In this document: piece after piece, positions 37,803-45,424 of the stretch | Numbering within the stretch: the stretch's first letter is position 1 | How the letters are laid out: each line of letters starts with the position of its first letter | Source: a virus | Reading direction: 5' to 3' (one strand) | Length of the DNA: 52,574 nucleotides | Virus record (IMG/VR): IMGVR_UViG_3300043446_003894 | Span: 1-52,574 of that record | Translations under genes and position numbers: made by a program | Notes under the pieces: model-generated | The model's database searches: none | Seen by the model: the letters and a program-made list of their open reading frames with translations, nothing else | Told to the model about the DNA's origin: nothing

Positions 37803-39767
37803 CTACCCCTTCAGATAAGCCAGCGGCGACTTCGCGGGCGGTGGAATTTTGTTGATCGGCGCGGATCGCTTGTGTTCTCGGATCTGCTCACGCATTTTGT
37901 CCAGCGCTTTTGCTCCAGCCTTTGTCGATCCATTGCCAAGAGCGGCAACGGTGTCAGCATCAAATACGTATTCCCCATCAGCCAACATGGCCGGGATGTC
38001 ATCGCTTTGACCATCCCCCGGCCCATGGACCGCAGACCCCTGCCGGAAGTCAAGACGACCTTGCCGCAAAGGCACATTTGAGAGCGCCGGCAAGCCGCCA
38101 TGTTTCATGCCGCCGCCGTCTTTTACCTGCAGATTGTCCAGCGGATTCACAGGATTGCCAAAAGTATAGTGCGTCTGCTGAACGCCCGCCAGACCGCCTC
38201 GAGCCATTGCCGGCTGCTCGGGTTCGTTCACGGGGTTTGCGCCCGGCACATTCAGGTTTTGATAGAGTTCATCGCCATAGATGTCTGTGGCCAAATTAGG
38301 CTGGGCATACTGGCTGTACGGCACAACGCGCGCAGGTCCGATGCCAAAATCCGTGGTGCGTTCAGGAATTCGAGAGACAGCCGCCATGTCAACGCTAGGC
38401 GCCTGTTGGCCGCCACCGCCAAGTAGCGAAGTGTTCCCCAGCAGGCCGCCCAACAATGCACCAGCCGCGCCGGCTCCCAAATATCCGCTGCTAGAAATTG
38501 GGTCAATGATGTTTGACTGCAGCCATTTTTGAGCGGCTTGCAGTCCACCAGACTCCCCACCAAGACCGCCGGTCGGAGCAGGCGTCGTCACTCTGGGTTT
38601 TGGCAGCGTCACATTTTGCGTGATGTCTTCACGACCACCGCCCGCAGGAATTATTGCGCCGCTTGGATCATAGACGTTGACGATGTTGCCATAGTCATCG
38701 GTGACGACCGCATTGCCATAATCATCATAGGTTGTTTGATATGCGCCGGTCGATGAATACACGTCACCATTTTGGTCATAGGTAACGCTACTTCCATCGT
38801 CGAAATATTGGATGTAACTGCCATCATCAAAATATTCGACGCCGCCACCATCTGCATAGCCGCCATCTTTCATAATCACCGCTCCACCATCTTTGTAGTC
38901 GCCCCAGTCACCTGAATAATCTTCAGATGGTGCAGGCGCTGCTTGACTGAATTCTTCATCCCAAAATGTAGACTGCTGTTCTTGTGCAGAAGGCTGACTC
39001 GATTCAGACGCACTTGCATCAAACACCAATTCACCAAATGCGTTGTAAATGTTTCCATCGCGATCTGTGTAATACATTTCCTCTGTTGCTGGAACTTGGC
39101 TTGCAATATCGCTTTGGTCTGGTTGCGCGACAGTTTTTGGCGTAACGGTATCCGTCAATTCCGTACCTTGTACAGGCTCCTGATTTGGGACAGGATAAGA
39201 CGAAGACATGTAATTTCCGTTTTTGCCATAGTAGTCTAGGCTGCCATCATCATTGCGGACAATGTATGTTCCGTCTTCTTGCTTTTCTGCATTCAAAGGA
39301 AGCCCTGCAGGTGAAGGCTGTACAGGCGTTTCTGCCGGCTTGGTAGCGGGCGTTGCTACTGGAGCAGCAGGGCGAGACGGCGTCACCGGGGCAGATGGAG
39401 TCACTGGCGGCCGAACTACCGGAGCAACGGGCTTGGTTGCTGGCTGCGCTACAGGCTGTGTGGCGGGCTGCTTGGTTACATTCCCTTTGCTATCGAAGGC
39501 AAACTTTGCACCCAAACCAAGAGCCGCGCCCAACAAGGCATTGGCTGCAGCGTTGCTTGTTGATGCCCGAGGCTTCAATACCGATGTTGGCCGCGACGCT
39601 CCAGAGGTGCGGGTCGTCAGCGTTGGTCGTGTCGTGCTGGTCAGGGATGCCGGAGTAGCAGCAACTCGAGCGGCTAGACGAGCGCTTGGCCGCTGAAACG
39701 CAGAATCAAGCGATCGCGTTACATCGCCTCGCGTTGCAGTCGTTTTTCGTTTTTGGAGTATTGCCAT
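37803..39767 (-). CDS. Large virion protein with conserved C-terminal GDGQSDDIPAM motif
   Basis: This 654-aa protein is Pro/Thr/Ala-rich at the start (residues 60-160, likely disordered), Asp/Tyr-rich in the middle with repeats of D-D-G-S and Y-D-D-Y-G-N (residues about 330-390), and has a conserved C-terminal region: HGPGDGQSDDIPAMLADGEY, VFDADTVAALGNGSTKAGAK. That C-terminal block is found in many environmental phage virion proteins. K/D-G-G motifs (YKDGGAVIMKDGGYADGGG, KDGGGMKHGG) link it to other proteins here. The Asp-rich repeats could bind calcium. Function is inferred as internal virion protein. Confidence 0.75.
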   Translation of the reverse strand: MAILQKRKTTATRGDVTRSLDSAFQRPSARLAARVAATPASLTSTTRPTLTTRTSGASRPTSVLKPRASTSNAAANALLGAALGLGAKFAFDSKGNVTKQPATQPVAQPATKPVAPVVRPPVTPSAPVTPSRPAAPVATPATKPAETPVQPSPAGLPLNAEKQEDGTYIVRNDDGSLDYYGKNGNYMSSSYPVPNQEPVQGTELTDTVTPKTVAQPDQSDIASQVPATEEMYYTDRDGNIYNAFGELVFDASASESSQPSAQEQQSTFWDEEFSQAAPAPSEDYSGDWGDYKDGGAVIMKDGGYADGGGVEYFDDGSYIQYFDDGSSVTYDQNGDVYSSTGAYQTTYDDYGNAVVTDDYGNIVNVYDPSGAIIPAGGGREDITQNVTLPKPRVTTPAPTGGLGGESGGLQAAQKWLQSNIIDPISSSGYLGAGAAGALLGGLLGNTSLLGGGGQQAPSVDMAAVSRIPERTTDFGIGPARVVPYSQYAQPNLATDIYGDELYQNLNVPGANPVNEPEQPAMARGGLAGVQQTHYTFGNPVNPLDNLQVKDGGGMKHGGLPALSNVPLRQGRLDFRQGSAVHGPGDGQSDDIPAMLADGEYVFDADTVAALGNGSTKAGAKALDKMREQIREHKRSAPINKIPPPAKSPLAYLKG

Positions 39768-39770
39768 TCC

Positions 39771-41522
39771 TTATCCCCTTTTCAGCAACGCCGAAAGGCC
39801 AGCTATGTTGGTAATTGGAGTCAACGTTCTGACATCGGCTCTCTTCGGGGCCGGCTTGTAAATTGGAATCAATTGACTGACATCCACCTTTTGAGGTGGC
39901 GGCGCAGACGCTGCCTGTCTTAATGCTCCGCCCTGTGGAACCATCGGCCGCGCTGCCGATACTGACGGCATCATTTGCCGGGCGCTGGGACGCGTTACAG
40001 GAGCCGCTATTGCACGCGAAATGCCCTGCTGAATTGCTGGCCGCAAAATTTGGTTCAACGCGCCAGACGCTTGTTTCTGGGCTTCCCCCGTGTCTTGAGT
40101 AAGACCAGCGGCCGGCAAAGCGCCTGCGGGCGGCACATTCATAACCGGCGCTTGCGGCATTCCGCTCAAATCAACCGGCGCCTCACCTTCGGGAGTTTCT
40201 ACCTGAACGGCCTGCGACGGCAAAACATCTTCAGCCTCAATGGCCGCGGCCGGCGTTGCCGTTCTGACGCTCTCGGCAATGTCCTGAACTTCTTTCGGGA
40301 AGATCGCGGTATCTAACGACGGCTCTGCAAACTCACCAGTCTGGAACTTTTCAAAATCTCTTGACGTGACTTCCGGCACTTCACCATAAACAGGCTCGGT
40401 GGGAATTCCCATCTCATCCGCCTGCGCAAGATCCCGAACCTCAGCAGGAAGTTTTTCTGCCGGGACAGGCTCTGTCGTTTCGGTTTTTGCAAAGTCTTTT
40501 TCTGTGACCTCTGGCGCCTGTCCGTATACCGGTTCTTTCGGGATGCCAAACTGATCAACTTGTTCTGGTGACGTCACGGCATCTGAAATCGTGCCGCTGA
40601 CATAGTTGCTCAATTCGTTGACGCCGAGATTAGTCAGCCCGCGCATCGGATCTTGATCGTTCACAACACTGCGCGTCACAGATGCTGCGGCCCTTCCGGC
40701 CAGCGAAGATCCTGTCGCATCAGCAACCTCGTTGCCAACCGCGTTGGACAGCAAGCTGGTTCCAATGCCCTGCACCGACAAATCGCCACCGCGAACAATT
40801 GTTCCCAAGGCTTGGCCAGCGACCTGCCCGGCTAGTTTTGACCCTGTCTGTGCAGCAACTTCTCCACCAACCAATCCGCTGCCAACGCTGATCAGCGAGT
40901 TTTCCAATGCCTTGCCAAAATCTCCGCCGTTGGTAACCGTTGATATTGCGGTTTGCCCAGCCAGTTTTTGCAACACAGGGTTGGCGTCTGGCAGCAACGT
41001 TTCACCAATCATCTTGGTTAGATTAGTCGCACCCTCGGACAGCAATCGGAAGGGATTCGTTGATACATCTGTTGTCGATTGCGCAACCTCAACAAGAGGG
41101 CTGACATCAAGTCCAGAAGTTGTTGCTACAGCATCAGCAACGGTTGCGCCTTGCGATACCATTTGCGCAGCTTCTGCAGCTTCAATCACCGCGCCCGCGC
41201 CGGCTTCAGCAATGACCGCCTCTGCAGCAACAGCTTCTGAACTTGCAAGAGCCACCGCAGATTGCGTCGCCTCAAGAACAGCCGTTCCTGTACTAACTGC
41301 CTCTGCCGCACTAGCAACCTCAATTGCGGCCGCCGCGCCCGTTTCTGCTGACATCGCCGCTAACACCTCTGGCGCAGCCACCGCAGCAACGAGCAACAAT
41401 GGATTTTCTGATACCGTCTCAATAACAGTATCAGCAACGTCAACAACGTCTTGAGCGACGTCTCCAACAAAGTCAACGACGTCTTCTACAACGCTTGCTA
41501 CCGCGGCTACGACTGCGCCCAT
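39771..41522 (-). CDS. Ala/Val-rich internal virion protein
   Basis: This 583-aa protein has an N-terminal 160 residues of alternating A, V, E and S (VVEDVVDFVGDVAQDVVDVA, AAVAAPEVLAAMSAETGAAA), which should form long amphipathic helices, then a Gly/Ser-rich body. Near residues 325-400 are two related repeats, each with EPVYGQ/EVPEVT and D-F-x-K (EPVYGQAPEVTEKDFAKTET; EPVYGEVPEVTSRDFEKFQT). A proline-rich tail follows. Amphipathic helices fit a protein that inserts in or crosses the host envelope during ejection. Its ATG overlaps the stop of the GNAT-like gene. Confidence 0.72.
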   Translation of the reverse strand: MGAVVAAVASVVEDVVDFVGDVAQDVVDVADTVIETVSENPLLLVAAVAAPEVLAAMSAETGAAAAIEVASAAEAVSTGTAVLEATQSAVALASSEAVAAEAVIAEAGAGAVIEAAEAAQMVSQGATVADAVATTSGLDVSPLVEVAQSTTDVSTNPFRLLSEGATNLTKMIGETLLPDANPVLQKLAGQTAISTVTNGGDFGKALENSLISVGSGLVGGEVAAQTGSKLAGQVAGQALGTIVRGGDLSVQGIGTSLLSNAVGNEVADATGSSLAGRAAASVTRSVVNDQDPMRGLTNLGVNELSNYVSGTISDAVTSPEQVDQFGIPKEPVYGQAPEVTEKDFAKTETTEPVPAEKLPAEVRDLAQADEMGIPTEPVYGEVPEVTSRDFEKFQTGEFAEPSLDTAIFPKEVQDIAESVRTATPAAAIEAEDVLPSQAVQVETPEGEAPVDLSGMPQAPVMNVPPAGALPAAGLTQDTGEAQKQASGALNQILRPAIQQGISRAIAAPVTRPSARQMMPSVSAARPMVPQGGALRQAASAPPPQKVDVSQLIPIYKPAPKRADVRTLTPITNIAGLSALLKRG

Positions 41523-41968
41523 TATTTGCCTCCCCGAGCGGGACCAAGCACCAACGTGACCTGATAGCCGCCGTCATCTGTCCTCTGAACCGCATACCCC
41601 ATGTTGGCCGGCTGCGGCCGACCAATAGTCTTGAATATATTCAGGATGCTTTCATCTTTGAATTGAGTAACCAGAACATCAAATCCAACTTTGTAGGCAG
41701 CATCCGCAAAAATGCGGCTGCTCTCCAAAAAATTGCGAGCGGTATCTGCATTCAATGCCCGAAAGTAACCGTACCCGGGCTGCTTGCTTTTGTGGCAGAC
41801 AAAAATCGTGTTGCCGTTTCTCATCTTCCAAGTATTTGGCATGTTGAGTTCAATCTTCAACATTTGAAGCACCTGTTCCGGCGGACGATCAACGCCAGTA
41901 TTTTTTGCCGCGATCAGACAAATCTCATCGCTGGTCAACATCTTTTGTTTGCTGTCCACCATCTGCAT
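41522..41968 (-). CDS. GNAT-fold-like protein at the T7 gp13 position
   Basis: ATG 41968 gives 148 aa; the frame to 42040 overlaps the ketosynthase gene and is rejected. From residue 48 the order is strand (NTWKMRNGNTIFVCHKS), strand (GYGYFRALNA), helix (TARNFLESSRIFADAAYKVG), strand (FDVLVTQF), helix (KDESILNIFKTIGRP), strand (MGYAVQRT) and strand (YQVTLVLGP), as in GNAT acyltransferases. T7 gp13, also about 140 aa, ends with a like F-x-K-T-I-G motif and sits at the same place after the nozzle gene. Here it directly follows ACP and ketosynthase genes, so acyl-ACP could be its donor. No clear acyl-CoA loop is seen. Confidence 0.6.
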   Translation of the reverse strand: MQMVDSKQKMLTSDEICLIAAKNTGVDRPPEQVLQMLKIELNMPNTWKMRNGNTIFVCHKSKQPGYGYFRALNADTARNFLESSRIFADAAYKVGFDVLVTQFKDESILNIFKTIGRPQPANMGYAVQRTDDGGYQVTLVLGPARGGK

Positions 41969-41969
41969 A

Positions 41970-43082
41970 TCAAAGCCCCTCGAATATCGCGGCGGAGTAA
42001 ATGTTCCCCATCCCCGCGGCCAAACTAAGCACCAACCCATCCGGACGTGCTACCGGTTCCGACAAGAAAACCGAATCGGTTTCTGTTCGGTTGGCAATCG
42101 CAGGAACAATTCCGTTTTTCATGTCATCCAGCAATAATAGAGTTTCCAGCAGCCCACTGGAACCCATTGTGTGACCTATTTTTTGCTTGTAGGACGTCGC
42201 CACAAACTCTGGCAGCAATCTGGTCAATGCCGAACGTTCCGCCTGATTGTTGGATTGCGTCCCGGTTCCGTGAGTCTTCACAATCTTGAGACTCTCGTAA
42301 GACACGCCAGAATGGGCTACAGCGCCCTCAATTGCCTTGGTGAACCCTTCCCCATCTTCCCGCTGGCCAATTGCGTTGGTGGACGTTTCAGACGCGTTGT
42401 AGGCCCCAACCAGACGAGCCGCGGGCATGGCCCCGGTCTTTGCCATGGCTTGGGCGGTCTCAAATACCGCCAAAGCAGCCCCCTGTCCAACCCGGAAGCC
42501 ATAATTTTTTGAGTCAAACGCCGAAGGCAGGACGCCGTCCTCCTCTTCCTTTGCGCTCAAAACCGCCTTGGAATTGCCAAAAAACTCGAGCACGGCATTG
42601 CTCACCCCGTCCTCAACGGTCAGCACAATGACCCGCTCAAATCCGTAATGGGCCATCAAGATGTTGACGTCCTGCATCACTTTCAGGCTGCTGGCGCAGG
42701 CGCTGGCATCCGTGGTAATCATGTCGATCTGGCCAAAGGATTGAGCCACCCTGCCGGCCCAGACCTGCGTCAACGTGAACGGCAAAAACTTGTATCCGTA
42801 ATTGAGCCGATTGTCCGGGTATGGCCTTGCGCCGATCCCAGCAAAATGCGCGTTTCCAGAGGCCAGAATGAATGCAGTCTTGCCCACCGGGTTTTCCCGT
42901 AGGTGCGCAATCAAATCGGCATCCAACACTTTTTCAGCCAATCGATGAGGGACGTAAAACATCCCTGACTTCGTTCTGGCGTAAGTATCCGGAAACCAGT
43001 TGACCTTTTGCGGATACACTATGTCATCGAACAACTCAACATGTTCTGTTGAGGCGGTACGATATTGTGTCAAAAAGATCAC
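41970..43082 (-). CDS. Phage beta-ketoacyl-ACP synthase (KAS/FabF-like)
   Basis: This 370-aa protein is a thiolase-fold ketosynthase. TTDASACASSLKVM holds the nucleophile C129 in the A-C-x-S-S context. VKTHGTGTQSNNQAE gives H271 in the HGTGT motif. SYKQKIGHTMGSSGLLE gives K299 and H304 in K-x4-GH. SLAAGMGNIYSAAIFE matches the final G-F-G-G-x-N strand. So the C-H-H triad and lysine of decarboxylating KAS I/II enzymes are all present. It is shorter than FabF (about 410), with a divergent N-terminus. The gene overlaps the ACP gene (ATGA). It likely extends or primes an acyl chain on the phage or host ACP. Confidence 0.93.
   Translation of the reverse strand: MIFLTQYRTASTEHVELFDDIVYPQKVNWFPDTYARTKSGMFYVPHRLAEKVLDADLIAHLRENPVGKTAFILASGNAHFAGIGARPYPDNRLNYGYKFLPFTLTQVWAGRVAQSFGQIDMITTDASACASSLKVMQDVNILMAHYGFERVIVLTVEDGVSNAVLEFFGNSKAVLSAKEEEDGVLPSAFDSKNYGFRVGQGAALAVFETAQAMAKTGAMPAARLVGAYNASETSTNAIGQREDGEGFTKAIEGAVAHSGVSYESLKIVKTHGTGTQSNNQAERSALTRLLPEFVATSYKQKIGHTMGSSGLLETLLLLDDMKNGIVPAIANRTETDSVFLSEPVARPDGLVLSLAAGMGNIYSAAIFEGL
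42069..42081. repeat. 13-bp inverted repeat AACCGAATCGGTT, copy 5
   Basis: This copy lies inside the ketosynthase gene, encoding part of TETDSVF. It is the only copy right of 30.5 kb. Confidence 0.65.
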
Positions 43083-43360
43083 TTGATCTTCTCCACCGCA
43101 CTTTCAACTGATTCTGGCTCTTGTTTTTTGTTGGCCATTACCAGATCGTGGAGTTCTCCGACGGTTTGAGGCGCCCATTCCTTGGAAACCGCTTCCTCTA
43201 TTCCATACAGTTCACTCATGTACATGATGAGCATGATGGTATCGAGGCTATCAATCCCAATGTCCGCAAACTTGTCATCCAAAGACGTAGCAAACACCTC
43301 ATTCTTGTGCATGGGCTTTGCTATTTGAGCGACGGCATTAAACAGTTCGATGAAGTTCAT
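43079..43360 (-). CDS. Acyl carrier protein
   Basis: This 93-aa acidic helical protein has the ACP signature FADIGIDSLDTIMLIMYMSE, with S38 in D-S-L-D as the predicted phosphopantetheine site. Helix II (SLDTIMLIMYMSELYG) and helix III region (APQTVGELHDLVM) follow. The C-terminal 20 residues (KKQEPESVESAVEKIK) extend beyond the usual 78 aa. It should be converted to holo-ACP by the host AcpS and pair with the ketosynthase that overlaps it by 4 bases. Its ATG also overlaps the stop of the upstream 82-aa gene. Confidence 0.93.
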   Translation of the reverse strand: MNFIELFNAVAQIAKPMHKNEVFATSLDDKFADIGIDSLDTIMLIMYMSELYGIEEAVSKEWAPQTVGELHDLVMANKKQEPESVESAVEKIK

Positions 43361-43605
43361 TGGACAGGCTGGTTAACGGCATTGACTACGGCCGAAGCCC
43401 AGTCCTGCCAATTGTTGAACACGTACGGACCCGGGATGCCTTCGTTGACAAAAATGTCAATGGCTTTTAGTCCTGCAGCCCATTCTTTCCAGTTTTCTTC
43501 TCCGCTAGGCGCAGCCAGTTGCTGACCAGCGTACGCCTCAACCATAAGACTGGCCCATGAGTCCCAAGTGTGATACCGCGGATCATAGACAACGGCGAGC
43601 GCCAT
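43357..43605 (-). CDS. Conserved small tail-module protein
   Basis: This 82-aa protein is Trp-rich with two like segments: YDPRYHTWDSWASLMVEAYA and YVFNNWQDWASAVVNAVNQP (W-D/Q-x-W-A-S), suggesting an internal repeat. Proteins with the same pattern occur in other phages near tail genes. It lies between the nozzle gene and the ACP gene, with an ATGA overlap to the latter. It may be a tail accessory protein or, given its neighbour, a partner of the acyl cassette. Function unknown. Confidence 0.72.
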   Translation of the reverse strand: MALAVVYDPRYHTWDSWASLMVEAYAGQQLAAPSGEENWKEWAAGLKAIDIFVNEGIPGPYVFNNWQDWASAVVNAVNQPVQ

Positions 43606-43606
43606 A

Positions 43607-45424
43607 TTATCCCCCGTATGGTCTTACGTCACCAACGTTGGCATTCAATAGCACTCGACCCATCTGATAGTTCCCACCAGCCACATTGCTTGCAAACCGC
43701 AAACGCAACTCCCTGCGCTGCTCCCGCATGTCAATCTTGCCCGTCTCTGGCTCAAAAAAATACGGATCTGAAATCTTGTCATCTGACTGCGCAAACGGAC
43801 GGCCTACAACACGAAGAGACATCGTTCCGGACTGAATGAAGTCAGGCTCAACACGCTCCAGATGCAACCAGTAATTATCGCCAACAGGCTGCGTAGTGGC
43901 CGGCCCTCCGCCAACCCATCCTAAGTCCGAAGTCTCAAAATAACTTTCAATGGCAAAGAAGTTTTGCCCATTGACTTCATCAACTCCAACCTCATGCTGC
44001 CACAGCGTGACGCGGCCGGCAGTCGTGTTGAATGTTGCCGTAACTGTATCTGATGCTGTGGCATCCTCGCTTAAGGTGACAGAGTAGTAGTTTGGCGTAG
44101 CGCTTGGCGCTATTGCAATCACAAGCGAATTGTCAGCAATCCCATCGCCAATTACCAGTTGGCCAAGACCAACCAAATTGGTTTCTGGCATTTCAATGAT
44201 TGGACTCGAGGTTGTTGTGGTTACTTCAGAAGCAAAAATTTCTTCTTGCTCACTCAGCGTTGCACCAGCATTGATTGGATAGCTGAAGACTTGCGAGAAA
44301 TACCCGGCAGTTCTGCGAGCACCCAACGCCTGACCGCCGTCATACCAGCAATTCTCACGGATGTTGTAGATCACGCAGTCGTTGCATTCTTCTGAGTCGC
44401 CGCTCGGGAAGAACCACCAGATTTCACCAAACCGCGGAACCTTTGTTGCCCACACTTTCTGACGCTGAGAGTAGTTCAGATTGTCAAAAAAGTAGTTCTG
44501 GTTCATCGAGTTTGGGATTTCCTTGACAACCCCGTTGTACAGCAAGAATCGATCAACACCAATCCAGTAGTAAATGCCGTCATACTCAATTACGGACTGC
44601 GACGAAAGGATTGAAGATTGGCTGGAGATGATGTCGTAGCGCCAGTAAAACGTTTGCGGCGTCCCACCAACCGTGATGGTGGTCGGATTGTAAGAAACTC
44701 TAATCAATGAGTCCAACGACCAAAACAAACCGCTTGGCGCGTTTGATCCACCTCGAACAGGCAGGCCCTTGACCACTTTGGTAGAAGCAACGTTGGTTTC
44801 ATTGGCATCAGCGCCGTTCCAGTCGTACGGATTGCCAGCCGCGCAATTTTTGATCAGGCCATTGTCCCCGTAGACAAACACGTACGGATGCAGCACCACA
44901 ACGCCGCCAGACACCTCAATCGGATCTCCAGATGGCGATGGACCAGAGGTGTCTTCTAATTGCGCCATCGTCGTTCCATTGATGTCGCCGGCTAATACGG
45001 GGGTTGATACCGTTTGATCAATCTGCGCAAGATTGACGCCCGGGTGAGCCAGCAGCAATTGATTGCCGGAACCCTGAGCATCAAACATTGAATCAAATTG
45101 CCACAGATTTAAATCTGAGGCAGTGAAGTTAGACAGAGTAAATTCACTGACACCGGAACCTACACCGTTGTTGTCAATGTTGATGACCTCGAGGCCGTTG
45201 TTGTAGCCATTGAATACTTGGTTCAACCCATCCGCGGAATTGACGTAGATGCCTCTGGAATACCCCAAGGCGTCGTTAGTGATTGCGCGAAAGCCACCTA
45301 TTTTCCTTGGTCTACCCCTTTGGAACCGAACCCATCTGCCATCTGTGTAAAAGTTTTTGTCGAAGTAAGTACCATCCCTTTGAACGCCGGGTTGGGTATC
45401 AATCGAAAAAACTTTTTTTGTCAT
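43607..45424 (-). CDS. Tail nozzle / hub protein (T7 gp12 or P22 gp10 type)
   Basis: This 605-aa protein begins MTKKVFSIDTQPGVQRDGTY, DKNFYTDGRWVRFQRGRPRK and IGGF, an opening typical of podovirus tail tube or DNA-stabilising hub proteins. The body is rich in beta strands with repeated Y-x-x-W-x-G-V-D and F-x-F-x-S-G motifs (YYWIGVDRFLLYNGVVKEIP, GEIWWFFPSGDSEECNDCVI), consistent with a beta-propeller. The C-terminal part (GKIDMREQRRELRLRFASNV) resembles the end of such proteins. It lies after the adaptor-type and fibre genes, as in T7-like tails. Its ATG overlaps the upstream stop. Confidence 0.82.
   Translation of the reverse strand: MTKKVFSIDTQPGVQRDGTYFDKNFYTDGRWVRFQRGRPRKIGGFRAITNDALGYSRGIYVNSADGLNQVFNGYNNGLEVINIDNNGVGSGVSEFTLSNFTASDLNLWQFDSMFDAQGSGNQLLLAHPGVNLAQIDQTVSTPVLAGDINGTTMAQLEDTSGPSPSGDPIEVSGGVVVLHPYVFVYGDNGLIKNCAAGNPYDWNGADANETNVASTKVVKGLPVRGGSNAPSGLFWSLDSLIRVSYNPTTITVGGTPQTFYWRYDIISSQSSILSSQSVIEYDGIYYWIGVDRFLLYNGVVKEIPNSMNQNYFFDNLNYSQRQKVWATKVPRFGEIWWFFPSGDSEECNDCVIYNIRENCWYDGGQALGARRTAGYFSQVFSYPINAGATLSEQEEIFASEVTTTTSSPIIEMPETNLVGLGQLVIGDGIADNSLVIAIAPSATPNYYSVTLSEDATASDTVTATFNTTAGRVTLWQHEVGVDEVNGQNFFAIESYFETSDLGWVGGGPATTQPVGDNYWLHLERVEPDFIQSGTMSLRVVGRPFAQSDDKISDPYFFEPETGKIDMREQRRELRLRFASNVAGGNYQMGRVLLNANVGDVRPYGG

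Noticed and set aside
31009-45190. Frequent CTCGAG hexamers
   Set aside because: They seem roughly twice as common as chance by eye, but fit Leu-Glu/Ser-Arg codon use at this GC and show no consistent position.
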